A stretch of 64,000 bases of DNA from Pollenia angustigena (GCA_930367215.1 OV884057.1:198947621-199011620), one strand, 5' to 3'; shown: positions 11,590 through 22,127, counted from the first letter of the stretch. The notes: generated from the letters alone by a model not told the origin. Program-made: numbers and translations.

Positions 11590-11860
11590 TTCAAAAAAAA
11601 TTTTATGATTTAGGAAAAATTGATTGTGATCGAACATAATACAGCTAGTACATATTCAAAATTTTATTCATTTTACACAATCAGAATAACGTATAGCTAG
11701 CCTGATTCATCCTTATCCGTTACACTACGTTCACACTAGCGTATTTTATAGTATAATAAAGAGCTTAGACGCGCGTTTACGCTAAACAGGTATATTGTGA
11801 ATCCCACCTTAGAAGGGTTTTTAAATTTTGTTTGGTCTTTTTATTTTATCTGTTTTTATG
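11590..11860 (+). repeat. Dispersed repeat J, copy 2
   Basis: It matches 5221..5420, with the shared core from ACACAATCAGAA to GTGAATCCCACCTTAGAAGG. Both copies lie upstream of an open frame on the same strand and near a CACTGTG-ended terminus, so J may be internal to the Transib-like family or a common insertion in it. Confidence 0.7.
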
Positions 11861-11908
11861 ACTCTTATAATATTTCATGACCCTATAGCTATATAAATCA
11901 GTTATGAT

Positions 11909-12237
11909 TTGGATTTCGGATCTTCAGGATCAATAAGAAACAACGAAACCAACAAAGAGGTAGGAAGTTCAAAAAGGAAACATGTTCAAGATGAATATCG
12001 CAAATTTGGGTTGATTATAAATCAGCCGAAACAAGGGTCAGGCAATACAAATGATGGCAATACGGCAAGAAGATTCTTTTCAGATCCAGAAACAGCATCT
12101 GAAATAACAGGTGATGATTTTAACTTCATTTTTAGATTTAAATCCTAGAAGTACTTGCGTGCAATGAAGAAATTGACTCTAGAAAATTTGGAGATTTTGC
12201 TAAGGAAACTGCAAAAATATATACAACCAAGTACCAA
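11909..12237 (+). pseudogene. Transib transposase C-terminal fragment (RAG1-core-like)
   Basis: The frame reads through NTNDGNTARRFFSDPETASE and ITGDDFNFIFRF, stops near 12148, then continues in the next frame as ILEVLACNEEIDSRKFGDFA and KETAKIYTTKY. In RAG1 and Transib transposases, the segment after the second catalytic block has a DGN-ARR/ARK motif followed by an alpha-helical stretch that leads to the third catalytic residue. This pattern fits that segment. Upstream residues RKHVQDEYRKFGL also suit a Transib position. Catalytic acidic residues of the N-terminal part are absent. The assignment rests on motif memory plus the element's CACAGTG ends and CGTCG duplication. A frameshift and missing N-terminus make it non-functional. 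Confidence 0.6.
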
Positions 12238-12629
12238 TGAAAAACGAATTTCAGCCACTGTGCGTCGGTATTCATAAAAATATTTTAAATTTAATAAAGG
12301 TTTTAAGAACAAATAAAAAAATACTTTGAAAATTATCCTTAATAATCGTTTGTTGAATTTAATAATCGTTTATGAATCGAACTATTTTTCATACGCCAAT
12401 AAATCAACGGTCTTTTTAATTGCTGATGAAATGTCTTAAAAGCTTCTTGAAGTAGAAAAATAAAATTTACACGATACACCATCACTTGCACCAGATGATG
12501 AACCATCTACAAATTCTTAAAAAAAAAATAAATGTAATGAAAATACAAAAGACTGAAAATATCTTAAAAAATAATTTAACGTTAAAGAATGAAGTCACGG
12601 GTAACATGGCACTAACAAATTAATAATCT

Positions 12630-12827
12630 TTGTATAATGTGCTTCTTACTATAAAACCAATAACGTCTGTAGAAAGCGAGAGCACGTTTTCGGTAGCAGG
12701 CAATATACATATCAACAATGATAGAAATAGAATCTATGAAGAGCTTTTATATGCTTTAATAATACTAAAAATGTTTTGCTTAAAAGAAAACAAATTTTAC
12801 AAAGTTGCTATTAATAAGAACTACTAA
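12630..12827 (+). pseudogene. hAT transposase C-terminal dimerisation fragment
   Basis: The translated segment ITSVESESTFSVAGNIHI followed by NDRNR and ELLYALIILKMF matches the hAT dimerisation region, whose usual form is P-T/S-S-x-x-x-E-R-x-F-S-x-A-G followed by R-x-R-L and a hydrophobic L-I-x-L-K. Only this end of the protein survives. A second, shorter relic of the same frame is at 18462..18536, which shows that both belong to one family. Confidence 0.75.
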
Positions 12828-12906
12828 ATATTTATAAGTTTTAATAATTCGTGATCTCCCAAAAAAAAAAAATAAAATAAATATATACATACATTCATAT
12901 ATAATA

Positions 12907-13155
12907 TCTGTGGAATTTTGACAAAACATCTTAAGTGCAATTTAAAAAGTTGAAAAAAAATTTTGTAAATCATACGAATTTTCATTCAAAAAGCATTTTT
13001 GTCAAAATTTTTAAAACTTTGTATTAGTAACGAAATTTTTCTTTAATTTTGGTTTATTTTATTATTTGATAAAAATTATTTTTTCACCGAGATTTTTTTG
13101 AAAACTTTTTTGCTATCTTAGCTCGACTTAAGATGTTTTGTCAAAATGCCACAGA
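12907..13155. mobile_element. MITE T, 249 bp, TA-flanked
   Basis: Inverted ends TCTGTGGAATTTTGACAAAA and its inverse (with one change, GGCATTTT) are flanked by TA on both sides. The left end also occurs near 19670 in the second hAT copy, so T either inserted before that family spread or is part of it. Confidence 0.65.
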
Positions 13156-13223
13156 TATGCATTTACATATGAATGTAACAACTTATTTGGTAAAGCTAAT
13201 TTTTTTTTGGACTATTGTATATG

Positions 13224-15061
13224 GGTAATTCCATAGTGTTGAACGTGACAGTCGTACGCATCAAAAATGCAATAACATTTTAAACCACAAATATTTTTAC
13301 GTTCTTTAACCCTTAAATTAAACCACTAAGAAAGCACTGTTATCTATGCTAAGAAAGCACTTTTATCTATGCTAAAGTTTATGGAGAGCGCGATTTTAGG
13401 TCAAAGATAATGGCAAAAAAAGTAGCGGTTCGAAGGTGAAAAAATAGAAGAAGTAGGCAATTTTTTAGTCAAACTACTTTCAGAATTTTACGTCGAAATG
13501 TAACATTAAAATGTTTTTGGTTTGATTCCAAAATCTTCTGTATTTTTTTTTTAAGCCAAAATCTGTGTCGATCCGTGACATTTCGAAGGTGAAATTTTGT
13601 CCATAATAATTTAACTGAATAATCATTAAAACAAAATAAAAATTTACCGTTAATCCGAATAACATATTTCTCTTCGAACTTATCCTTTGATTACAGACCC
13701 TGTAAGAAAATTTTTTTGGAAGATAATATTTAAGAAAACATACCATAAAACATTCTCACAAATAACAAATTACGTTAAAATTACAAGCAATCTGCTTGTT
13801 TGTCTTATGGTGTTTTCTTTTCTAAAAAGTAATGATGCATTATAGTTGTGTAATATATTTATTAGGATACACGAACCCTTACAAAGTGATACATTTTTCT
13901 AAATTACAATGGAACAAAATAATAGCTACGTTTTACACTCAACGCTAATGTGTATTTAGCGTGTAAATATTGAATGCAAAATTTGAACTAAAAGCGATAT
14001 TCATCACGCTTGTAGCAATTTTCAACATTAAATTTTCTTACAATGCCAATAAGCGTTAACAGCACTGATTTTCAATAATTAATGTCAGCTGTTAAAAATT
14101 TTGCGACAAAAAATATAATTAAAGTAAAACAAACGAAAAACAAAAAGTTTTTATATCCATCACAATATAACTAAAAATCACAATATAAAGGCCCAAATAC
14201 ATTTGTCAAATGCTTGACATTAGCACATACATTTGCTGGATGACCTGTCAAGCATTCATTTTGCATTTTATTTTGAAGTGACAACAGCAGGAGCAAAAAA
14301 TATTAAAATATAGATCAAAAGTGTTTAATTGTGATTACATAATTTTAACTGTGTTGCTTTTTAATAAATAAAAAAAGAATTAAGAAAAGAAGGAGAAAAT
14401 TATTAAATAAAATTTTTTTCCGCTCCAAAGCATTTTTTTGTTTTTCATCCGACATTTTTAGTGTCTGTTCGGTTTGAAATCACGTTTAAAGTGTGTGGGT
14501 GCTTGAAGACTAACGCCAATACATTCATCAAAATCACTCGTGAAGCATGCTAAATATCTAAATTTTTTGATTTTCCATCAAGCATCGTCGGTGTCACACA
14601 TACAAACTCATTTTCACTAATACTACCTTAATGCTGGATGGGAATTTGACCAGTGTATTTGGGCCTTAACGCAAATTGTCCGCAAACACAAAAAAAAAAA
14701 ATATTTGCTTGCATAAAATAGTACTTTACGCAGATGCAAAACAGGGTATTATCTCACACTCAGTTATAACTGCGGGTAAGAAATGGAACAAATTTGCCAT
14801 TTATTGTTGCAACATGTTTAGAAAGGAAAACGACAACTTCTCACATTGTTGCACATATTTTTAGAATGGAACAAAAACCGGCACGAATGGTAGCATATAT
14901 GAAACATTATTGTCAGAAAAGAAAACACCATTAGTGAACGAATTTATGGGGGAATTTATAAAATTTGTAAAATCTAAATATTTCGCTAGCTATAACAAAA
15001 TCATAAAATAATGTGCTTTTAATAATAACGGTCACGGTGGATCTTTAGAAAGAAATGCCTT
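13224..15061. mobile_element. 1.8-kb composite insertion in hAT copy 1
   Basis: The sequence GGACTATTGTATATG stops at 13223 and the matching continuation TGTATATTCTTTTAAAA resumes at about 15064. In the second hAT copy these are contiguous at 20325..20350. The inserted DNA begins GGGTAATTCCATAG, like the ends of the element at 46170..47244, and includes MITE G. No coding sequence was recognised inside. Confidence 0.6.
14189..14666. mobile_element. MITE G, TAA target duplication
   Basis: Ends AGGCCCAAATACA and its inverse are flanked by TAA at 14186-14188 and 14667-14669. A 3-bp TAA/TTA duplication is typical of PIF/Harbinger-type elements. The inner repeat continues imperfectly (GTCAAAT, GCTGGATG). 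It is 478 bp and non-coding. Confidence 0.75.
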
Positions 15062-15381
15062 TGTGTGTATATTCTTTTAAAAAGGTAAAAACTTTTGTCT
15101 TGAACTGATTTAATAAAATCATTGTTTTATTCAAAGAATCCCGCGATTCCCGGGAATAAGATTTTTTTTTGTTTCGTTTCCCGGGAATAGAAAAATTCCG
15201 GGAAATAAGAAACCCTAGTATAAATTGAAAACTTATTAAGCGTGTTATACATATGAACACTATTAAATTTAATATTAATTGGAAGTAAAATTACCATGAA
15301 ATTTTCTCCACAAATGCAAAATAAAAATATTTGTGTATGTATCTGTTTTTTAAACTTTTTTACATTAATCTCTTTAAATAG

Positions 15382-15493
15382 ATTTATGACTCAAATGAAA
15401 AGTGAAAAGGTGGCTGCATTCATCGGACCAGATGAAAGTTGCATATCAGAAGCCCTGCTGGCGGCGGCATGGAATATTCCAATGATATCATTT
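15382..15493 (+). CDS. Exon of a receptor guanylate cyclase (ligand-binding domain)
   Basis: The exon encodes FMTQMKSEKVAAFIGPDESC then ISEALLAAAWNIPMISF. This is the conserved core of the extracellular ANF-receptor domain of membrane guanylate cyclases, which bind peptide ligands outside the cell and make cGMP inside. The IGP...C...EA..AA.WN.PMIS signature is strong. An acceptor (TTAAATAG) precedes it at 15381 and a consensus donor GTAAGT follows at 15494. The exon starts with the last base of a split codon and ends on a codon boundary. Surrounding sequence is transposon-rich intron. No neighbouring exon was found in the window, so the gene must have very long introns or be partial. It is probably an orthologue of a Drosophila receptor-type Gyc gene, but which one cannot be told from 37 codons. 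Confidence 0.85.
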
Positions 15494-15946
15494 GTAAGTA
15501 AAAAAAAAATAAATTTTATTTTAAAAATGTTGGGTTTTTATACCCTTCACTGCTATTATTTTTTTTTTCTTTTTATCTGGGAAACACTTATGGTATAAAA
15601 AACAAGAGAGTTGTCAATATTACCCCATGTTATGTCAAACAATAAAATCTTACTTAATTGCAAATAGTTAAATTTAAACATATTTTGCACTTTTTAGATA
15701 TTGCAAACTTACTCTTTAATATAAAACTTAATTTTATTCAATATATCTTACTTGATCATAAAGAGGGTATTAACTCAAAATTAAAAAATTTTCAGTAGAA
15801 GCAAAACTATTTTCAAACAAAAAATTAAAGACATATAAAAAAAGAATTTCAAAGCCAGCCGTTTGATTACCAAAATTCAGACAAAATAGCTCGATATTTT
15901 AACGAGGGTAGAGGTGAATATTAAGGGACGATAATTTTGATTTTTT

Positions 15947-16912
15947 ATACCCTCCACTACAATAAGTTGTGATGAGGGTATATTAAGTTTGTCATTCCGT
16001 GTGAAACTTTTTTATTATTCATCTGAGACCCCATAAAGTATATATATTCTGGGTCCGTGAGTAATTCTAAGTCGATTTAACCATGTCCGTCTGTCTGTCC
16101 GTCTGTCCGTCTGTCCGTCTGTTGAAAACACGCTCACTTTCGAACAACTCAAAAGAAATGAACAAACTTGGTGCCAAATTGCTTGTAGTTATCCTAAGCA
16201 GTTTGGGATTGAAATTCAGCATAATCGATTCAGTAGGACCAGAGCTATGAATCAAAATATGGAACCACCACCTAAAAAAATTGGTAATTTTGTTACAAAA
16301 ACTAAGATAAATGTTGGAATAATGCACGCAATAAGATAAGATTTTGCAAAAATTAGTTTTATTCGGCTAGAAATCACGCTGTAAAATTTATTGAAGATCC
16401 GTCCATAATTTACCCTAAGCCCCATATAAACACTACTCCCGGAAAACAGTTTAGTACGCCTAAAACCGTAAAAAATAACGCTATCGCAACAAAATTTGGT
16501 ACATCACAATTTTTTGGGACTAGAAATAACACTGTGAAATTTCGTGAGGATCGGTCCATAATTTTTCTTAGGCCCCATATAAACCCTACTACCGGAAAAC
16601 AGTTTAGTACGCCTAAAACCGTAAAAAATAATGCAATCGTAACAAAATTTGGTACGTCACAGTTTTTTGGGAATAGAAATGACGGTGTGAAATTTCGTGA
16701 TGATCGGTCCATAATTTACCCTAGGCCCCATATAAACCCTACTACCGGAAAACAGTTTAGTCGCCTAAAACCATAATTAATAACAAATCGTCACAGTTTA
16801 AGATAATAATAATAAATAGACGTCAGACAGATATTACTCCTTAAACATTCGAACTGTCGGTGGAGGGTATCAAAGATTCGGCACAGCCGAATATAGCACT
16901 CTAACTTGTTTT
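15947..16912 (+). repeat. ATACCCTCCAC family H, full-length copy
   Basis: The copy begins ATACCCTCCACTAC and ends with GTGGAGGGTAT, followed by a hairpin ATTCGGCACAGCCGAAT (16876..16892) and CACTCTAACTTGTT. Inside are a GTCCGTCTG microsatellite (16084..16122) and a 153-bp tandem repeat. Closely similar sequence pieces recur at 28010, 31070, 32520 and, inverted, 43881. The class is unclear. A hairpin followed by CTAA is reminiscent of Helitron 3' ends, but no Rep/helicase is present. Confidence 0.8.
16368..16790 (+). repeat. 153-bp tandem repeat inside family H
   Basis: TAGAAATNACNNTGTGAAATT recurs at 16368, 16521 and 16674, an exact 153-base period. Each unit includes GATCGGTCCATAATTTACC, GGCCCCATATAAAC and ACAGTTTAGTACGCCTAAAA. 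About 2.7 units are present. Confidence 0.88.
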
Positions 16913-18057
16913 AATATAATTTTAATGATTAAATGCGATATTGTTTATTTGGAAATGATTTTTGGTTAAAGTTTGGTAACACAAATATTTTTAAATTAAC
17001 TACCTTCCAGCAATATCCCTAAATAAAAAAATCAAAGTAAGTTTTTATTTTCTTTCTTTTATGGTTTTTGAGCAAATTAAAAAATATAGACAAAATAAAT
17101 TTTAAATTTAATACGTCACAAATAAAAAAAATAATAAAAATTAATTAAACCATACTCATCAAAAAAAAAAAAAAAAAAAGCCAATATATATATGAATGGT
17201 TTTTAATAAAAAGCATTAAAGCAAAAAGTGGTTATCTGGCGATATTTCTAGTTTATCACCTAGCAGAATCACTTTCGTATTGCTTAGAAGTATGATATTT
17301 TTCATCCAGTACCCATGTTCTGTAACTTTAGTGAGAACTTCTTGCATCGAAAAGATGTGAAACAAAATATTCCATCGTTTCTCGAAAAGTGAGAAAAGTG
17401 TGTGTCTGTAACTCATGTCGAAAACTATCAAAAGAGATTACGTCGTTACGTTATAAATGTCATAATATTGCACTCGAAGCCGATGTGACATTGCAGACGT
17501 TCAGAACGCCAGTAACGCATATCGTTGACGGCGACCAAAATTTACTTAAATTGAAAATTTTTCAACGACGGCGGCGAAAACACAACCGTCGGCTATGCCA
17601 AATTGTGTAAAGAGCGACTTTAATGTTTGTTGTTTGCAAATGAGCTTTGAAGACATTCGTATATTTTATAAAAATGTTAAAAGCAAAATAATAAAACCAT
17701 GAAAAATGTGCCAAGAACAAAATATTATTATTATTATTCTTTGCATTTTGCATTTTGAATTGTTTTTTAGTGTTAAAATTTTTTCTCGCCCCATTTTTAT
17801 TCGTGAGTTTATTTGACAGTTCAAAGCGGGAACTTTTCTCACCAAAATGTTGCAGACACACTTTTTCTGTAAATTGGCTAGTAATTTCCTTACGTGACAG
17901 CTTGTACTCGCCAAAAAAAGTTACAGACACAGTTAAGTGAGAAAAACAGCTGTTTGTTTCAATTTATGGCATTTTTGTTTCTTTTCACACATTTCAACCG
18001 AAAACTTTCTCGACGCGAGAGTAACAGAACATGGGCACAGGTAATACGTGTCGCAAT
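16913..18057. other. No clear gene; weak inverted motifs
   Basis: There is an A tract at 17161..17180. GTGTCTGTAACT occurs at 17399 and, inverted, near 17920, and GACGGCGGCGAAAAC near 17568 has a CCGTCG partner. These may be the ends of a degraded element, but arms are short. Several short frames here show no family resemblance. Confidence 0.3.
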
Positions 18058-18461
18058 TAGAGTCTATACGCGGGAAAGAATTCCCGGGAATCCCGGGACA
18101 TTTTTTTAATAAATCCCGGGAATTTTCCGGTAATTTTCGTGAGTTTCAAATTTAATTTTTTTTTAAATTTTAATGTGTTAGCATAGTTAAAATCAAAAAC
18201 GAGCAATAAAAATATACGTCGGTATGCATAAAAACAATTTTAATTTTCATAAAGGTTTAAAGAACAAATTTACTTTGAAAATTATCCTTAATTAACGTTT
18301 GTTAAATTTAACAATCGTTTATGAATACGGGGGATATTCTTTACTAAAATTAATAAAAACTACCTAAAAATCGAACTATTTTTCCTACGCCAACAAACCA
18401 ACGGTCTTTTTAATTGCTGATGAAATGTCTTTAAAGCTTCCTGAAGTAGAAAATTACTAAA

Positions 18462-18536
18462 AAACCAACGTCTGTAGAAAGCGAGAGCACATTTTCGGTA
18501 GCAGGCAATATACATATAAACAAGGATAGAAATTGA
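18462..18536 (+). pseudogene. hAT C-terminal scrap, copy 2
   Basis: It reads KPTSVESESTFSVAGNIHI then NKDRN and a stop. It is the same dimerisation motif as 12630..12827, truncated by a TGA where copy 1 continues. Confidence 0.7.
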
Positions 18537-18635
18537 ATCTCTAATGTTTTAATAATACCAAAAAAATTTTTGCTTTTTTACCAATTCTTTATAATTCGTG
18601 ATCTCCCAAAAAAAAAAAAAAAAATATATACATTA

Positions 18636-19650
18636 GGGGTACAACCAAAATAAGGCCCTATCACCACGCTGTAGCCGATGTTGTGCTGAAATCGAAAAAT
18701 GTTTCCTCAGGTCATTTCGGAACAAAAACGTTCCGCGTCGAAGCCGATTTTTAAAAGCCCTTTAAAGTTTTTTTTTATTTTTTCAAAATTTTTTATTTTA
18801 TAATTGAAGCACAGCCGCGAAAAACGTTGTAAACGCCACATTTTGCAAAAACTGTTTTTTTGCAGATAAACGTTGACTTTACTCTCTTACACAGTTTAAA
18901 CATCAAATCAACCAAAACTATGCACCTTAACGCCTTCAAAATGGCGTACAAAGTGTCAGCCAGTGGAAGAACATTGCAAGTTACTAACATAATGATGAAA
19001 CAGAAATGGTTTTGCAGTGCGGAATAATGTTTTAAAAGCCTTTTGCATTAAAGTTTTTATTATCACTATTTTAAATAATAGAAAAAAAAATTTTTAAAAC
19101 AAATAATGCTGCTTGTCAAAAAACGTTTTTTTGCTCTCCTGAAAAATTATTATTTTGTAACTTAAAACGTTATTCGCGGCTGTGCTTCAATTATTTAACT
19201 ATTTACATTTCTTAATGTAATTATATGATTATAATCAACATTACCATCTAGAAAATATCTTTGTTAAGTTAAATTATCTTTAGATTAAGAGTTCCTGTTG
19301 ATTTGCATTGGGGGAAAAGATGAATTCTTGATTCATCTTTCACCCAATGTCTTAGAAAGCATATCTGAGCATTATTTATAACTAGTTTATCTCAAAAGCT
19401 AGTAACAAACCTGTTTATGGTTTATATGGATAAATAAATTTCCCAAACTAGTTTATTACCATAAACAACTTATACACTGTTTATGGTGTAGGTGCATTAT
19501 TACTGATCCCAAACTTAATTGCATTTGACGCAGAACCTTTTTTAACGATATCGAAAATCTTAAGATGCAGTTCTTATTGTTTTTTATGAACTACATGGTA
19601 TGGATAGGGCCATTTTGCTATTTTCAAAAATTGTAAAAAAGTTCTATCCC
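18636..19650. mobile_element. MITE S, TA-flanked
   Basis: Ends GGGGTACAAC and the inverse of GGGATAGAAC share a further block (AAAATAAGGCCCTATC and AAAATGGCCCTATCC). TA lies on each side (18634-18635, 19651-19652). Copy 1 of the surrounding hAT has an uninterrupted TATATACAT at this point (about 12885), an empty site. The element contains MITE D. Confidence 0.65.
18801..19193. mobile_element. MITE D with GAAGCACAGCCGCGAA ends
   Basis: TAATTGAAGCACAGCCGCGA at the left faces its inverse at 19172..19193. An inverted fragment of the same element is at 47518..47714. It is 393 bp and non-coding, although a shadow frame crosses it. Confidence 0.8.
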
Positions 19651-19731
19651 TAATATACATACACACACTGTAGCATTTTGACAAAACATCTGAAGTCAAA
19701 TTTAAAAAAGTTTAAAAAAATGTAATTTTTG

Positions 19732-20147
19732 ATAATAAGCAGGCAAGTGCATGGCTTAAAAAAACTTAAACTGGCCACATGCCTTTACAAGTTGTTTTTG
19801 TTTTCATTTTGGTTTTTCTTAACCTACTTACCACTACAATTAATGTTGGAAGAATTCCAATCAATTGTAGTTGGGAATTCAAGAAGAGATAAACTCACTG
19901 TTTATTGTTGACGTTTTTGTTTAAACTTTGATATTGTTACAAGAAGAACTGTTGCTTAAAATTCTTATACGTTTAACAGTTTTATGGATGAAGTTTCCCG
20001 ACGATCTGGCCTAAGCAACCAGTGAAATGCGCATAGGAATAGCTTATCCCATCAACAATAAATTTCAGTGTTTTTATCAAGAATAAAAATTGGGAATTAA
20101 GCACGAATAACAAAATCTTTTCAATTAAAATTTTGTATTCCCAAAAA
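19732..20147. mobile_element. 416-bp insertion with 10-bp target duplication
   Basis: GTAATTTTTG occurs immediately before (19722..19731) and after (20148..20157). Outside it, the sequence resumes the alignment with hAT copy 1, which lacks this DNA. No poly-A tail, coding frame or long inverted repeat is seen. A 9-10 bp duplication would suit a Mutator-like non-autonomous element, but termini do not confirm it. Confidence 0.6.
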
Positions 20148-20612
20148 GTAATTTTTGGTTAAAAAAAAATGTTGTAAATCATACGAATTTTTATTTAAAA
20201 AGCTAATTTTTAACGTTTTTAAAATTTTGTATTATAAACGAATTTTTTTCTTTTGTACATATGAAGCAATTATTTGGTTTTGTTTTGGTTTTCTGTCGAA
20301 TTAATAAAGTTAATTTTTTTTGGACTGTTGTATATGTGTATATTCTTTTAAAAAAGTAAAAACTTTTGTCTTGAACTCATTTAATGAAATCATTGTTTTA
20401 TTCAAAGAATTCCGGGATTCCCGGGAATAAGAATTTATTGTTTCGTTTCCCGGGAATAGAAAAAGTCCGGGAAATTAGAAGCCCTAGTGGCAATACATAC
20501 GGTTCATTTCTGTGTTTGCTGGGCTGTTTTTGAAATAAAACAACAACATTAAAAAAAACTTAAATTGGTTTTTGTTTTCAATATAAATACCTAACCAAGA
20601 ATGATAGAGATA

Positions 20613-21314
20613 AAGATTACGACATCAGGCAGATATAAAAAGTTTTTACTGCGCATGTAGGAACTGTGACGTCACACAACCTTCGTTCTCATTGGCTAAT
20701 AATTTGTAACTTGCAAACTGTTATGTTTATGTGTAAACATGACAGTGGAACAATTTATTATTTTTCTATTTAAATTATTTGAAAACTAAAAATTTTTTGT
20801 AAGAATTTCCTTTTTTCTTCATAATTTTATTTTTAACTTACATAAATATATTTTAGCTATAGTAAAATATATAGACATTTAATTAAAAGGACGCAACACG
20901 CTAGCTTTTCGCACAATTTTCCGATTTGTTTTTTGCGGGTAACTTGTTGGCATTTGCCCACTGCACACTTTATATTTGTTCTCTTTTCTGCTCTCTCCTA
21001 TTTTTATTTAGATTTTATTTTTCTTAATTATGCTACTTCTATTTAACACATGTTTGAACACTTTTTAAGATTTTATTTATTGTAATAATATTTTTGATTT
21101 AAAATATTAAGCAAAATTCTTAGTTTTTTGACAATTAGTATAATATTTTTTTTTTGAACTCTCTGACTAAATTAATTGCAGGGTTCCCAACTTTCACGTA
21201 ATACATAAATTTTTTGTAAGAAATTACGATTTTCACATATAAAAGAGACTTGGTAATTTTAACAAGGGAACTACTACGTCATCAAACGGTTAAACATGCG
21301 CAAGGCGTAATCTT
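20613..21314. mobile_element. MITE L, TA-flanked, 702 bp
   Basis: Ends AAGATTACG and its inverse are flanked by TA (20611-20612, 21315-21316). Further in, CTGCGCATGT and GACGTCAC on the left pair with CATGCGCA and GACGTAG on the right, with an indel between blocks. No coding sequence. Confidence 0.68.
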
Positions 21315-21681
21315 TATTTTTATAATTCTTGTACCTAACCCTACGTCTAGGGTCTAGACCTGTGTTGCCAGAAGATTTTTTTTAAATACCTACGCATAAA
21401 AAAAAATTTTTTCCCTAGACGTTGCAAAAATTTTCCCTACAAAAATCCCTACGCGTTTTAGTCCTTAAAGTCTTAGAAAAAACAATATGCAGTTATAAAA
21501 AACTAATTTCTTTCGCATATGTTTAGTTAAGCTTAGAGCAACAACAATAAGTAATAAAACTAAAAAAATTTAGGTACTTTCAAATTAAATTCAATTAAAA
21601 AACAAGAGGTTTTTTGAAAACAAATAAATTTCAAAATACGCCAAACACGATAAGGGTGAATGTACCCATAAACATTTCTTA

Positions 21682-21993
21682 ATGATGAAACAGAACTGAG
21701 TCTGCAACTTCAAGCAAAAATTTTAAAGCCCTTAATTAAAACGTCGGCAGTAACTTCAAATTCTCTCTCATTTCTTTCATTTTCTTTTGTTCTTATTTAT
21801 CTTTGTTTACAAAATGTATGAAATTGAATGAAAGTATGGTAGCATTGTTAAGAGAATAATTGTATTTATGTGAGAGCATTAGAAAAAACGTCCTCAAAAT
21901 AAAATTGATTTTATTTCTCGACCGCATTCTCTGGCATAATTTTATGTCAAACTGCATGTAAAAAAACGTTCAGCCCCAGTTCTGTTTCATCAT
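21682..21993. mobile_element. MITE E, TTA duplication
   Basis: Perfect 17-base ends ATGATGAAACAGAACTG and inverse are flanked by TTA on both sides. It is 312 bp and nested in the non-autonomous hAT. A 3-bp TTA duplication suggests PIF/Harbinger mobilisation. Confidence 0.72.
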
Positions 21994-22127
21994 TTAAGCT
22001 TAACAACGGTTTTAAGTAAAATTTTCATAGAAAATTTGTTTTGTATACCTTTATAAAAATAATATTATTTATATGATTATTTTAATTTAATTCAGGTACA
22101 AAAGCAACAGGCTTTTTTATAAGTAAT

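Larger units (their letters stand above)
10565..12262 (+). mobile_element. Transib-like element, decayed
   Basis: The left end is CATAGTGGCTGAAAATT and the inverse of the right end is CACAGTGGCTGAAATTC, both followed by TTCATTGG. The flanks are CGACG (10560-10564) and CGTCG (12263-12267), and the related hAT copy at about 18220 has a single CGTCG at the equivalent position, an empty site. Transib elements make 5-bp GC-rich duplications of CGNCG type, and their ends begin with a heptamer like the RAG signal CACAGTG. A transposase fragment of RAG1-core type lies inside. The interior also holds a 195-bp tandem array and repeat J. Confidence 0.72.
10436..15218 (+). mobile_element. hAT family (CCCGGGAA subterminal repeats), copy 1
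   Basis: The left part (10436..10560) and right part (15040..15218) align with the ends of the copy at 18058..20487. The right end carries several CCCGGGAATA blocks and finishes AAACCCTAG. Clusters of a short subterminal motif are typical of hAT transposons. The inside has been expanded by a Transib-like element (10565..12262), MITE T (12907..13155) and a 1.8-kb composite insertion (13224..15061). Remaining coding sequence is only a hAT C-terminal dimerisation fragment. Confidence 0.65.
18058..20487 (+). mobile_element. hAT family, copy 2
   Basis: The left end carries GAATTCCCGGGAATCCCGGG and the right end the inverse pattern, finishing AAGCCCTAG. The middle aligns piecewise with 12265..12900 and 12960..13223 of copy 1. 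Three later insertions are evident: MITE S (18636..19650), MITE D within it, and a 416-bp insertion (19732..20147). Coding sequence is reduced to a dimerisation-domain scrap. Confidence 0.65.

Noticed and set aside
16084..16122. CRISPR-like or regulatory array of GTCCGTCTG units
   Set aside because: It is a short microsatellite found at the same place in every family H copy, with no spacers.
16410..16776. 100- and 80-codon frames on both strands with internal duplicated peptides
   Set aside because: They are translations of the 153-bp family H tandem repeat; the protein duplication simply mirrors the DNA repeat.
17562..17930. 122-codon minus-strand frame
   Set aside because: Low-complexity Asn/Lys-rich sequence over AT-rich DNA, with overlapping frames on the other strand and no family resemblance.
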